Shown here in pieces: positions 33,593 through 44,599 of a DNA stretch of 64,000 bases. The stretch's first letter is position 1, and the number at the start of each line of letters is the position of its first letter. The translations under genes were made by a program, and so were the position numbers. The notes under the pieces are model-generated. The model was given only the letters and a program-made list of their open reading frames with translations, searched no databases and was not told the origin of the DNA. Source of the stretch: Nemertoderma westbladi (Eukaryota > Xenacoelomorpha > Nemertodermatida > Nemertodermatidae); contig JAUCBJ010006456.1 in assembly GCA_032718475.1 (NCBI GenBank), positions 22,430 through 86,429 on the forward strand, read 5' to 3'.

Positions 33593-33637
33593 TTGTAGTA
33601 GTAACATCATCAGTTGTTGTTGTAGCAGCTTCTGTAC
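33593..33637 (-). CDS. 45-nt Thr-rich mini-exon
   Basis: The acceptor is TTTTAG and the donor GTGAGT. It encodes TEAATTTTDDVTTT in phase 1-1, a mucin-type O-glycosylation segment. It is the most 3' of the mini-exon series seen here, upstream of the EGF exons. Confidence 0.7.
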
Positions 33638-33959
33638 CTAAAACAAAATTCACTGTTCTATACGAATTTCATAAAGTACATCAATTTTTAACTTCGGACT
33701 ATGACAACAGACCAGCAGTAACTGGGTTCTGGGGTAGAACCCTCCACCAATATCTTGATGGCTTTAATATCAGCTTAAAGCATTGATCTAGCGAAGAATC
33801 AATAGCTTTTCTGCTACCAGAAAACGCACATCATTGTGTCAGTTCTCAACCCACTACTTGCAGATACCAATGTGGAGCCATTAGCAATGTGGACCATTAT
33901 GACTTTAGAAGTTTCTTATCAGTACCAGTAGTCACGGAAGCAGCTGAAGTATGAGGAGC

Positions 33960-34085
33960 TTGTCCGTGAAGTCAAACTATCCAGTTTTACACCCCTCATC
34001 TTCTCACCCTTCAGGGGAATGGCGCCGACAACCCAGCAATTTTTGAAACTACTACTACTACTAGGTCGAGCGAACTCGACTAATT
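33960..34085 (-). mobile_element. LINE 3'-tail fragment
   Basis: On the minus strand GTTCGCTCGACCTAGTAGTAGTAGT matches the 3' end of LINE copy 2 (28966-28990), including the (TAG)n tail. The rest of the segment is weak. Confidence 0.45.
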
Positions 34086-35115
34086 TTTGAACATTTTTTG
34101 TTGGTCCACAAACATTGTTTGTGGACATAGTGGACAAGCGCGGTATATGTTATTCAGATTGCGTTTCACTGACCTAGAGGCATTTAAGTTTCTCGCTGTT
34201 GAGATCATTTCTAATGCATGCCTTTATGGGAACCACTCCACCTCCAGACCTCCAGTCCACCATGCAATAGCGAGACCTCATAATCGCGTTGTCAAACGCT
34301 GATACCTGTACCGGTATCATGACATAAACTGATAGATATGGTATCATGACATAAACTGCTCCAATGGTACCTAGGCCTAAGTAAGAAGCTATGTTATTAA
34401 ATATTCTTATTGGTATGGTTGCTCGTTGACGGGGTATTACTTGGATTCTATGGAGAAACAGTGTGATTTTCTGTAATTAATATCAACGCCTGCGCTTTTT
34501 ATAATGCAGCAGATAAGTGCATTATACCTTGCATATAATAATATCGATTTTTGTTTTCTACAGCTTGATGATGGCGGCAACAGCCAGGCACCTCTCGAAA
34601 AATTTGGAATTGTAGACAGTGTACTTTGTTTGATCAACAATTAGACAACACTTAGGGTAAAAATATTTCCAATATGCGAATGAACACATTTTCTATTTGT
34701 TTTTTTACCGGATGGTTTGTTAGCCTACTGCTGGCCATGCATTGCTTCAGACATTACCGGTGATGTAAATGTATAACATGCAACTAATGCAGAAGGCATT
34801 AAAATAATTGGCCTACAGTTGCTCAGAAAATATCTGACACAGCTTTACTTTGTATGGCCTTATATTATAGGAGGTAATGAACTGCACACATAACTGTTCT
34901 CTATGTAATACATCTGTAGATTGCGAGAAAAGAGTGGTCCATCTGTTCCTTTTTTGCATTATCATCAAGAATATATGATTATACCAACTGATCAAAATCA
35001 CAACAGATTAGACTCCAGCAGTAATAATTATATCATAATTTTACAATGCACTGCTGGCTCACATAATAAACAAAGACATTAGAAATAAAAATAAATTGTT
35101 GAACAAGAGACTCAC
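34086..35115. other. Intron, no recognisable gene
   Basis: This has no ORF with recognisable motifs. A short direct repeat, GGTATCATGACATAAACTG, occurs twice near 34313-34352. Confidence 0.45.
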
Positions 35116-35154
35116 TTGTTTCAGCTTGAGTGGTTGTAGTATCCGGCTGAGTAC
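35116..35154 (-). CDS. 39-nt Thr-rich mini-exon
   Basis: The donor is GTGAGT and the acceptor AATAG. In phase 1-1 it encodes TQPDTTTTQAET. It is similar to the exons at 41905 and 60794, which share the PDTT core. Confidence 0.65.
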
Positions 35155-35264
35155 CTATTAAACAAAACAAATTTAGTAAATAATTATTCAACTTTAAAAA
35201 TTAATTATCAATTAATTATTTAAAAATTGTTATATATTAATTACTTAATTTATTATTTCCCCAT

Positions 35265-35905
35265 TATCGCCCTGCTCTCTAATACGCTAGCAGATGCACA
35301 GCTTCTACTGAATAAAGTGGAGAGGCCGGCTAAGGAGGTTGGATTGCATATAAATGGCACCAAGACCGAATTTATGACCTTTAATGTTGATGGAAATGTG
35401 ACAACCATTGATAGTAATCAACTAAGGAAGGTCGACGACTTCCACTACCTTGGATCATGGATAGAGAGTAGCGAAAAGGACATAGAAGTTAGGAAGGCAA
35501 AGGCTTGGGTAGCTCTATCAAAAATGGATACCATCTGGAAATCAGATCTCTCCAGGCACCTAAAGACTAAGTTCTTTCGAGCCACAGTGGAAAGTGTATT
35601 TTTATACGGGGGTGAGACCTGGACACTGACTAAATCTCTTGAACAACGAATTGATGGTTGCTACACAAGACTACTATACTAAGGGCAGCCATAAACACCA
35701 GGTGGAGACAACACATGACAAATGCCGAGCTTTATGGAACAATACCGCCTGTATCAACCACCCTCCGTGAACGCAGATTAAGATTCAGTGGGCACTACCA
35801 TACCAGGTCATACCAGGTCTACTTTTCTGGCAACCAACTCATGGAAAGCGTAGTCGTGGACGACCGGCCATAACATATATAGATCAACTTGAAAGGGATA
35901 CAGGT
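35265..35905 (+). pseudogene. 5'-truncated LINE copy 3
   Basis: The sequence matches 28270-28880 of LINE copy 2 with few differences by eye: LLLNKVERPAKEVGLHING, FLYGGETWTLTKSLEQRIDG and TTLRERRLRFSGH. It begins abruptly at ALLSN, just after the FADD motif, as expected of 5' truncation during insertion. A frameshift near 35680 and a small duplication (CATACCAGGT) near 35805 break the frame. It is antisense within the host intron. Confidence 0.8.
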
Positions 35906-35929
35906 TCGTAAATGGGAATCGATGACGAT

Positions 35930-36461
35930 CTGTAATGTGAAAATGTAATGCAGTATAACAGTTTATTGATTGTAGTGTTCAGTTTATTTGTTGTGTTTAT
36001 TTTCAGTGTGGTGGAATCTGTGCTACCTCACAAGATAACACCATGTATATGTCCATATGGATCAGAGAAAAGTAGACGGTTATGATTGAGGGTAATTATG
36101 TGCCTAAGTTTGTAGAAAATACCACTGCATTTAGAGAATATTTGAGTACCTGATTTTTATGTGTTTTCTTTCCAATGTAGTTTTGAATCTTTACAAATGC
36201 CTAGTAATTTGGTGCGTCTGTCCGTTTGATATCGTGTTGTTAATAATTTTAATTTGTAACCTGGTGGGTGCTATTGTTGGTAGTAGGAATATATCCATAT
36301 ATCATAATTAGCACTAAATTATCATAACTATATTACAAAAAAAATTTTTTTAAAGCAACCTTCAGTTATCGATTGACCCTTCTACAAAAAATTATTAATT
36401 TCTGACAAAGCCTTGCCCTGTTACTATTGGTTTTCATTGACTGTGTCATTTTATAGCGCGA
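35930..36461. other. Intron, no recognisable gene
   Basis: I see no coding or repeat structure except the 27-bp C run that follows at 36462-36488. Confidence 0.45.
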
Positions 36462-36488
36462 CCCCCCCCCCCCCCCCCCCCCCCCCCC
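36462..36488. repeat. 27-bp C homopolymer
   Basis: An uninterrupted C run immediately precedes the 161-bp exon array. Confidence 0.85.
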
Positions 36489-36537
36489 TTAACAAATAAA
36501 GCCATTAAAGCCTTAAATGGTTGCACAAGTTACTAAC

Positions 36538-38132
36538 TTGTAGTAGGAGCATTAGTTGTTGTAGCAGCTTCTGAAAGTAAAACAAAATTAAGACATGATA
36601 TTTATGAATCTCTGAAATAATATTCATATTTTAATATTAACAAAAAGCCATTAAAGCCTAAAATGGTTGCAATAGTTACTAACTTGTAGTAGGAGCATTA
36701 GTTGTTGTTGAGGTTGTTGTTGTAGCAGCTTCTGAAAGTAAAACAAAATTAAGACATGATATTTATGAATCTCTGAAATAATATTCATATTTTAATATTA
36801 ACAAAAAGCCATTAAAGCCTAAAATGGTTGCACTAGTTACTAACTTGTAGTAGGAGCATTAGTTGTTGTTGAGGTTGTTGTTGTAGCAGCTTCTGTACCT
36901 AAAACAAAATTAAGACATGATATTTATGAATCTCTGAAATAATATTCATATTTTAATATTAACAAAAAGCCATTAAAGCCTAAAATGGTTGCAATAGTTA
37001 CTAACTTGTAGTAGGAGCATTAGTTGTTGTTGAGGTTGTTGTTGTAGCAGCTTCTGAAAGTAAAACAAAATTAAGACATGATATTTATGAATCTCTGAAA
37101 TAATATTCATATTTTAATATTAACAAAAAGCCATTAAAGCCTAAAATGGTTGCACTAGTTACTAACTTGTAGTAGGAGCATTAGTTGTTGTTGAGGTTGT
37201 TGTTGTAGCAGCTTCTGAAAGTAAAACAAAATTAAGACATGATATTTATGAATCTCTGAAATAATATTCATATTTTAATATTAACAAAAAGCCATTAAAG
37301 CCTCAAATGGTTGCACTAGTTACTATCTTGTCGTAGGAGCAGTAGTTGTTGTTGAGGTTGTTGTTGTAGCAGCTTCTGTAACTAAAACAAAATCAAAACA
37401 TGATATTTATGAATCTCTGAAATAATATTCATATTTTAATATTAACAAAAAGCCATTAAAGCCTAAAATGGTTGCACTAGTTACTAACTTGTAGTAGGAG
37501 CATTAGTTGTTGTTGAGGTTGTTGTTGTAGCAGCTTCTGTACCTAAAAAAAAATTAAAACATGATATTTATGAATGGAAGCAGGACAATTCGGTCCCGGA
37601 CAATTCGGTCCGGACAATTCGGTCCCAAAACATGCATATTAATGGGACCGAATTGTCCGGGACCGAATTGTCCTACATCCTATATGAATCTCTGCAATAA
37701 TATTCATATTTTAATCTTAACAAAAAGCCATTAAAGCCTAAAATGGTTGCACTAGTTATTAACTTGTAGTAGGAGCATTAGTTGTTGTTGAGATTGTTGT
37801 TGTAGCAGCTTCTGAAAGTAAAACAAAATTAAGACATGATATTTATGAATCTCTGAAATAATATTCATATTTTAATATTAACAAAAAGCCATTAAAGCCT
37901 GAAATGGTTGCACCAGTTACTAACTTGTAGTAGGAGCATTAGTTGTTGTTGAGGTTGTTGTAGGAGGATCTTCTGTTCCTAAAACAAAAAAATAAAACAT
38001 GATATTTATGAATCTCTACAATAATATTCATATTTTTATCTAAACAAAAAGCCATTAAAGCCTAAAATGGTTGCACTAGTTATTAACTTGTAGTAGGAGC
38101 ATTAGTTGTTGAGGGTGTTGTTGTAGCAGCTT
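36538..38132 (-). CDS. Ten mucin-like mini-exons in array block A
   Basis: Predicted exons are 36538-36570, 36684-36731, 36845-36898, 37006-37053, 37167-37214, 37328-37381, 37489-37542, 37764-37811, 37925-37978 and 38088-38132. Their lengths are 33, 48, 48, 48 or 54 nt and similar, and every one is a multiple of three in phase 1-1, so any number can be included or skipped without loss of frame. The typical peptide is TEAATTTTSTTTNAPTT, a Thr-rich mucin-type repeat. Two acceptor forms exist: one starts the exon at GTACAG, the other six bases later. The expression of each exon is unproved. Confidence 0.7.
37576..37680. mobile_element. 105-bp palindromic MITE inserted in the array
   Basis: It consists of GGACAATTCGGTCC repeated inward from both ends, with ends GGAAGCAGGAC and GTCCTACATCC. 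TTTATGAAT before and TATATGAAT after the element look like a 9-bp target duplication with one mismatch. It interrupts an otherwise regular repeat unit, so the empty site is known from neighbouring units. A shorter relative is at 17965-18024. Confidence 0.8.
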
Positions 38133-38216
38133 CTGAAAGTAAAACAAAATTAAGACATGATATTTATGAATTTGTGAAATAACATTCATATTTTAATCTT
38201 AACAAATAAAGCCATT

Positions 38217-40236
38217 AAGGGGGGGTATACCAATTCTGGAAGGATTTGAATAGACTTCATATTCATTGTAAAAACTAAGTTGATGCTACGCCAAGGAAGA
38301 AGAAGGAACATAGGTGATTGTAATACGAATACTATAATGAGGTAGTTGTAGTAGACAACAGACTGGTAGATCGGTAGATAACAGAAATGGTGATATGCAT
38401 AAAGCAGGTAACTTGACCGGTAAGGGGCCTTGGTACCTAACACATCTGTACACTGACCAGCCGGCTAGGTTCGAGCCTAACCCAGCACAGTCAACCATAT
38501 CCTAGGAAAGGATGATTAACATCCCAATCTAACTACAGTAGTGTGAGGTATGGCGTGATCTCTTTCCTAAAATATGACTATAACACAAACACAAACAACA
38601 TAAACACTACTGGAAAATATAAAGACAAGCTAAATAAGTCGGAAGTATGCATATGACTAAGTATAGAACAAATACTGCAAATAGATTATTCCCGTGTCTA
38701 ACTACTGTATAGTGCTATGCCTAAATATATATATATATATATATATATAGTCCTATAGGATATACCATTTCAAAAATAAACATGGATCTTAGTACATTAT
38801 AAGTGGGGAAAAGACATCAACCCGGGATGTACTAACAGCTTGTGTTAGTGACACGCCTGAGCGGGGTACCCATAATAATCAGGTTGACGTCAAAGCCGTT
38901 TGGGACGTTGATGGATAGGAGTAACTGGGTGGAACCCAACACTGCTGGGGCCTTGTTCGTCGGCGAAATCTCAATCTCATCAGTAGCATTGTGTGGTGTG
39001 ACGACCGCCTCAAGCTGAGTACCTTTTTCCAGTGTATTGATTTTGGACCAGAACCACAAGCCAATTGAGACTCAGGAGTCTTTAAACTTATCTCATCCTC
39101 ATCAGAGGACTCTGCAGACAGCATGTCATAGTCATTAAATGGTATAGTTGGTACAAGTAAACAATCAGCCTTCCATACACGATAGGAGTGGGCACGCAAT
39201 TGTGAACCAACGAACTTACTTACATTACACCACTCTCCATCAATGGCTGACGCAATATGGTGGGTGCGTGCGCATAAAGATATTGGGTCTGAGTATAAGT
39301 AAACTAAGTCTCCGACAGAGATAGAGCGTGGTTGTGGATTAACTGTGGGCTGCTGTGCGTTTGAATGGGCACTGGGTCCATGATTGGCTATACGATCACC
39401 ATGACGTTGGGAAATAAGTTCAATGCCATTAACGGGTATCTGTTCACCAGTGAACTGGTCCCATTGGAGTAGAATCTCGTGGGAGGAGAGGCCAGCGAAG
39501 CGTAGATGTAAATTTAGATTAGATACTGCAATAGTGACCATGGTAGAAGAATATGGGCCTCCTGTTGGTAAGAGCTTATGGAGCTCACCTTCCAATTCCT
39601 GGACAGCACGTTCAGCAACTGGGTTCTTGTCTGGGTTTTTGTGGCGCCCAACTTCAATCCAGAGGTGGTGCCATTCTAGTATTGTGTCAACGGTAAGAGA
39701 ATGAAACCCAGGAGCAGGGTCAGTACTTATGACAGTGCACGGGCCACTCAGTGGACATAAGCCTGAACCTAGGATGATGAGGGCATCACAAAATGTAGAC
39801 TTACATTCATCTGGTACTAAACATGCAGTGGTATATGAAGATGCACATTCACGGAGAAGCAAAATCCACTGAGAATACTGATGGATTACATCAGCTGCAA
39901 AACGCTAAACGCTAGGCCTTGTCCCCAGGCCTAGCGTGTTACCAACTACCGAAGTAGAAGGAGGTTGTCTAGGCCTCAATAACTATCAGGCAACCCTGAC
40001 AGCTGAGAGTATTGCTTGATTTTGCCTCCCACCCCTGGCCCTTAAATATCTGATATGAGTGCCATGCCCCGTAAAGTCGCCCCAATATTCGCCCATAAAT
40101 CACCCCCAGTCTATCGAATGTATCCAAATTTTATGTTCCCGCACCCAGTACTGATATTGGCACATTCATAAAAATAAATTCAAAAAATATGTAACTCGCG
40201 TTATGATAAAGTGAAATACCACGAACAATAATATTC
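38217..40236 (-). mobile_element. Retroelement fragment inside the exon array
   Basis: This is non-array sequence between units 10 and 11. It encodes an integrase end on the minus strand. I find no matching LTR pair, so it is a fragment. The array sequence (TTCATATTTTAATCTTAAC) is present on both sides, so repeat recombination blurs the junctions. An 11-unit (TA)n run lies at 38722-38750. Confidence 0.65.
38879..39862 (-). pseudogene. Integrase C-terminal fragment, Ty3/gypsy-like
   Basis: This 327-aa frame begins inside an integrase core. TDPAPGF, then KNPVAERAVQELEGEL (the third catalytic Glu region), LNLHLRFAGLSSHEILLQWDQFTGEQIPV and ISQRHGDR match the end of gypsy-like integrases. The catalytic first Asp region is missing or degenerate. 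The C-terminal part (from about residue 200) is a proline-poor tail without a named domain. It is probably dead, but the frame is still open. Confidence 0.7.
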
Positions 40237-41205
40237 ATATTTTAATCTTAACAAAAAGCCATTAAAGCCTGAATTGGATGCACTAGTTACTAACTTGTAG
40301 TAGGAGCAATAGTTGTTGAGGTTGTTGTTGTAGCAGCTTCTGTACCTAAAACAAAATCAAAACATGATATTTATGAATCTCTGCAATAATATTCATATTT
40401 TAATCTTAACAAAAAGCCATTAAAGCCTGAAATGGTTGCACTAGTTACTAACTTGTAGTAGGAGCATTAGTTGTTGTTGAGGTTGTTGTTGTAGCAGCTT
40501 CTGTACCTAAAACAAAATTAGAACATGATATTTATGAATCTCTGCAATAATATTCATATTTTAATCTTAACAAAAAGCCATTAAAGCCTAAAATGGTTGC
40601 ACTAGTTACTAACTTGTAGTAGGAGCATTAGTTGTTGTTGAGGTTGTTGTTGTAGCAGCTTCTGTACCTAAAACAAAATTAGAACATGATATTTATGAAT
40701 CTCTGCAATAATATTCATATTTTAATCTTAACAAAAAGCCATTAAAGCCTGAAATGGTTGCACTAGTTACTAACTTGTAGTAGGAGCAATAGTTGTTGAG
40801 GTTGTTGTTGTAGCAGCTTCTGTACCTAAAACAAAATCAAAACATGATATTTATGAATCTCTGCAATAATATTCATATTTTAATCTTAACAAAAAGCCAT
40901 TAAAGCCTAAAATGGTTGCACTAGTTACTAACTTGTAGTAGGAGCATTAGTTGTTGTTGAGGTTGTTGTTGTAGCAGCTTCTGTACCTAAAACAAAATTT
41001 GAACATGATATTTGTGAATCTCTACAATAATATTCATATTTTAATCTTAACAAATAAATCCATTAAAGCCTAAAATGGTTGCACTAGTTACTAACTTGTA
41101 GTAGGAGCATTAGTTGTTGTTGAGGTTGTTGTTGTAGCAGCTTCTGTACCTAAAACAAAATTTGAACATGATATTTGTGAATCTCTACAATAATATTTAT
41201 TATCG
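40237..41205 (-). repeat. 161-bp exon-intron tandem array, block B (6 units)
   Basis: This is a continuation of block A after the retroelement. Exon starts at 40453, 40614, 40775, 40933 and 41096 are spaced 161, 161, 158 and 163 bp. The units are closer to each other than to most of block A (CTGCAATAATATTCAT variant), which suggests separate amplification. Confidence 0.9.
40295..41149 (-). CDS. Six mucin-like mini-exons in array block B
   Basis: Predicted exons are 40295-40345, 40453-40506, 40614-40667, 40775-40825, 40933-40986 and 41096-41149 (51 or 54 nt, phase 1-1). All use the GTACAG-starting acceptor form. They encode TEAATTTTSTTTNAPTT-type repeats of the host mucin-like protein, 5' of block A in the transcript. 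Confidence 0.7.
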
Positions 41206-41904
41206 AATCTTAACCGAGTCAACAATGTTATTAGAAAGGATAATGGGCATCAATTGGCAGCCGAAGGAACATGCCATTTTCTCTCTAAGTATGTAGTCAC
41301 GTGGACACCTTAATCTCATTACCATGCCAGAGGACATGACCACATTGCGGTCAATATTAAGAATATAAAATTTTTGCTACAAAAATCAGGTTGCAATATT
41401 TCCAGTGAAAACTTTTTCTCAGGACTTCTCAAACTCCAAGGATGGATTGTCCCCTTCACAAAGGTTATTTGGCCACCTGTTGAGGTCTCGCGTCCTAACG
41501 ATAGACAGCAGATGCCCGTGAGTGGCAGAAGGATGCTGAATCTTCTGATCAGGAAGGGCGTAATACTGCCAGAATACGAAAGTTATATTACAATCAATCA
41601 GCAGTATCTCCTAAAGAGGTTTGGAAAATAGGAATCAAATTTCCTGTAATGGTGAGATTACTCTTTTCAAACATTTTGTAATTTAATTTCTATGGGAAAT
41701 TTGCACTACAGCGTTTTTCTGGTCGGTAAATACTTTTCTGTTGCAATAATCAATAATAGAATTAATATAATAGAATAATAGAATAATCAAATCGCAATGG
41801 ATGAGACTCCAGCAGAAATTATGTCGTAAGTTTCAATGTCATAGAAAGAATGACATTAGAATGAATGAAGACAAAGAAATTGTCGAACTTATCAAGAGAC
41901 TCAC
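41206..41904. other. Intron, one unassigned ORF
   Basis: An 85-aa plus-strand frame (41374-41631) with GWIVPFTKVIWPPVEVSRPNDR is antisense to the host gene. I do not recognise it and do not call it a gene. The short repeat AATAATAGAATTAATATAATAG lies near 41748-41785. Confidence 0.35.
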
Positions 41905-41946
41905 TTGTTTCATATTGAGGGGTTGTTGTAGTATCCGGCATAGTAG
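41905..41946 (-). CDS. 42-nt Thr-rich mini-exon
   Basis: The acceptor is AAAAG and the donor GTGAGT. In phase 1-1 it encodes TMPDTTTTPQYET. It resembles the exon at 35116, with the PDTT core. Confidence 0.65.
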
Positions 41947-42239
41947 CTTTTAAAATAAACAGATATTATACTATACTATATATACTATATATATATTATA
42001 CTATATTATACTATACCAATTCAAATGAAAATAATTTAATTTTAAATGAATTAATCATTAATTTTATTAAATATAACTATTGGGCGAAACAACAGTCTGC
42101 ATTTATAACCTCTTTTAGCTGAATTCCGTATTATAGTGTTTTTCTATTAGAATCATGTTACCACACCGATAATGTCATTTATATCTAATTATAAAAATCA
42201 AAGCTGCTAAAGGATACAATTATTACACAAGTTACTCAC

Positions 42240-42289
42240 TTTTAGAAACATCAGTGGTTGTTGAGGTCATTGTTGAGGTGGAATCTGTA
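42240..42289 (-). pseudogene. 50-nt mini-exon, frame-disrupting
   Basis: It resembles the 51-nt exons at 46280 and 46704, including the STSTMTSTTTDV pattern and the donor GTGAGT. One base is missing next to the acceptor (CTTTTAG then TACAG), leaving 50 nt. If spliced as predicted it would shift the frame, so it is skipped, uses another acceptor, or is dead. Confidence 0.5.
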
Positions 42290-42723
42290 CTAAAAGAGAA
42301 TTAAAACACCACTATATTTATGAATAATCAATATTATTTATCAAATTCAAATTTATTTCTTTTTTTTAATTGAATTTTATTTGTTATACCTTTTTGTGAT
42401 TTCAATAATATATATAGCAGCCCGGCTCTGTGTAGTACCTTTATTGTATATGTGTGTATATTTGAATACTGTATGTATGTGTGTGTGTATGTGCTGTCTG
42501 TATGTATATGCGCTGTATGTGTTGTGTATAGCATACAGTAGGCATGGGTAAATTAATATGTTTCTGTGCAATATCAACTGTATATTAAAATCCTTTAATA
42601 CATTATGTAGGGCGAGGCGGTCTACCGTAGGTAAGTCAGACTGTCTAAGACAGCTGTTTGATTATAGACGCTTATTCACCTTAACTATCAGTATCGTGTA
42701 CTATGTATTGCGTATACTGCCTT
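42290..42723. other. Intron with TG-rich microsatellite
   Basis: A (TGTATG)-like microsatellite lies at about 42449-42535. There is no gene. Confidence 0.5.
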
Positions 42724-44472
42724 CCCAGTTAAACATGAGTATGTGTTTCATATATGGTTGCCATAAATAATTCGACATGTGATACATATATGTAAATGTT
42801 ACAGTGTTGTCAAATGTGATCCATATATGGAATGTTCACATGTGATACACATATGTTTACTATGTGACAAGTACGACAAAAAGAGTAAAAATTTAAAAAC
42901 TGAGACCGACCAATCACTGGTGTGGGTCTGCATTTCCTATAGAGAGGTGGGGCGGGGGGGGGGGGGGGGGTAGCCTACCTCAGTACCTTATCCTATCCAA
43001 TCCCTACACCCTATCCTACGGCCCTACACCTACCCTATACATTTAGAGAAGGAAGCATCGGAGTATATATGAAAATATTTAATACATAGTGATATGAGAG
43101 TATCCTTAATCGATTTTGGCGATGATCCGTAAATTCGTATTCTATTAGTTAGATTTAATTAAGTTATCTAATTTCCAGCTATAATAGATTATTCATTTTG
43201 ATAAATCTTCGAAAATTAATTAATTCTAAGATCATATAATTGCTCATATGATATTTTATATCTAATTTTAAGACATCTTTTCCATAAAACATATATATAG
43301 CACATATGAAACATATGTTCAATTTTTTAACGGGATAAGAACTGCAATAGGCCTGCCTACCTTACGGATGGTATAGTGCATGTATGTTATCAGTCTATGT
43401 CTGTAACCCTTACTGATACTTAGCAGCGCAGATGACAATGCACAACCACAACCTGACAAGTGAAAATCACCACACAGCCATACATATGTTTGTCTAATTA
43501 TGTTAATACAGCACTGTACAAGTGTACAATGCACATGCACAGCACAATGTGCATAGTGCAAGGCAGAACGCAGGCAAGTCACACACTGCATCACTGAACA
43601 ATTGAGTGGACTATGATAAGCGGTAGGCTTATGCAATGCATTATGCTGTTATGGGTAAAATATAAAATAATTTGCGATTCACTAGCTAAACTGCAAGCGA
43701 CACGACGTGGTTAAGAAGAAAGATTGCAGCATCAGACTATGGACACGACGTGGTTAAGAAGAAAGATTGCAGGATCTGACTATGAAATGCCTATCATTTT
43801 AAGAATGTGTCTCACCACCAGCCCTCAAATGCTATAAACAAAACAATTGGACGATCGACTATGGTTACTTCAATTTTGTGTCCCTACTGCCTTCACAGAT
43901 CATTTAAACCTTATAGCAGGCTTGTATTGACTATACATTATATGGTTAAATAGCAGGTACTTTTAAAATACAGTATAACAAAAAATATAGATTCAACGTA
44001 TTATACTGCTGATTAAAACGATATTTGTTCTTAATGCAAAAAGCTGAGTAGTGACATCAACAAATTCCGCATCCCCCCTCGCTATTCTTTTCTGTACATG
44101 TATTACTGTAAGGCCTGTATTAACATAAGGCAAACATGTGTGTAACATATAAAATCCATGAACTGGATTACACAATTACGAATTGAATAGTTTATGGATC
44201 TAAACTTAACTTCGGAGTCTTGGCTATGGCTATTTCACATATGCTCGACATATATTATTCACATGCGCATTCTCACACATTTATTTATGATAAATTCATA
44301 TGTGCAACATATAAGTACCATAAATGGCGATACACACATTCTAAGTGTATGTAACACAACATGCGAGACATGTATTATTTATACATGAGCATAAAAACCC
44401 AATTTCCAGACACACCTATTCCATACAACATATATATACCACATATGAAACATAAATTCATGTTTAACTGGG
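42724..44472. mobile_element. 1.75-kb element with CCCAGTTAAACATGA inverted ends
   Basis: The left end (CCCAGTTAAACATGA then TGTTTCATAT) matches the reverse complement of the right end over about 33 bp with some mismatches. A third diverged copy of the right-end sequence sits at about 43280-43331. The interior is rich in ACATATG and CATATG words, carries a 17-bp G run (42954-42970) and has no transposase. It is likely a nested non-autonomous DNA element. I found no clear target duplication. Confidence 0.5.
43694..43785. repeat. Two copies of a ~46-bp tandem duplication
   Basis: CACGACGTGGTTAAGAAGAAAGATTGCAG occurs twice, starting near 43700 and 43743, with flanking similarity (ATCNGACTATG). 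Confidence 0.85.
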
Positions 44473-44510
44473 TTCGTAGCCCTAATAAGGCTTAGAAGTA
44501 TTTGTGAATA

Positions 44511-44565
44511 AAAGAATTATCTTATCTTATCTTATCAATATAACCCCCCCCCCCCCCCCCCCCCC
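44511..44565. repeat. (CTTAT)n microsatellite and 22-bp C run
   Basis: CTTATCTTATCTTATC is followed by TATAA and 22 C. The position looks like the 3' tail of the preceding element or the 5' edge of the LINE relic that follows. Confidence 0.7.
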
Positions 44566-44599
44566 ACCCCTCTATAAAATCGATTAGAAAAATAGAAGC

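Larger units (their letters stand above)
36500..38215 (-). repeat. 161-bp exon-intron tandem array, block A (10 units)
   Basis: Each unit holds one Thr-rich mini-exon with its acceptor (TTTTGTTTTAG or TTTTACTTTCAG) and donor (AA|GTTAGTAAC), plus about 107-113 nt of intron. Exon starts at 36845, 37006, 37167, 37328 and 37489 are exactly 161 bp apart. Units are over 90 percent alike by eye. A 105-bp MITE interrupts the seventh interval, and a retroelement fragment separates this block from block B. Confidence 0.9.

Noticed and set aside
35658-35873. Separate small gene with LRERRLRF
   Set aside because: It is the frameshifted continuation of LINE copy 3.
36500-41205. CRISPR-like regular spacing of repeats
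   Set aside because: The repeated units include near-identical spacers, splice sites and coding exons. The window is animal DNA and there are no cas genes.
42334-42577. Thr/His/Tyr-rich minus-strand ORFs
   Set aside because: They are translations of a TGTATG microsatellite.
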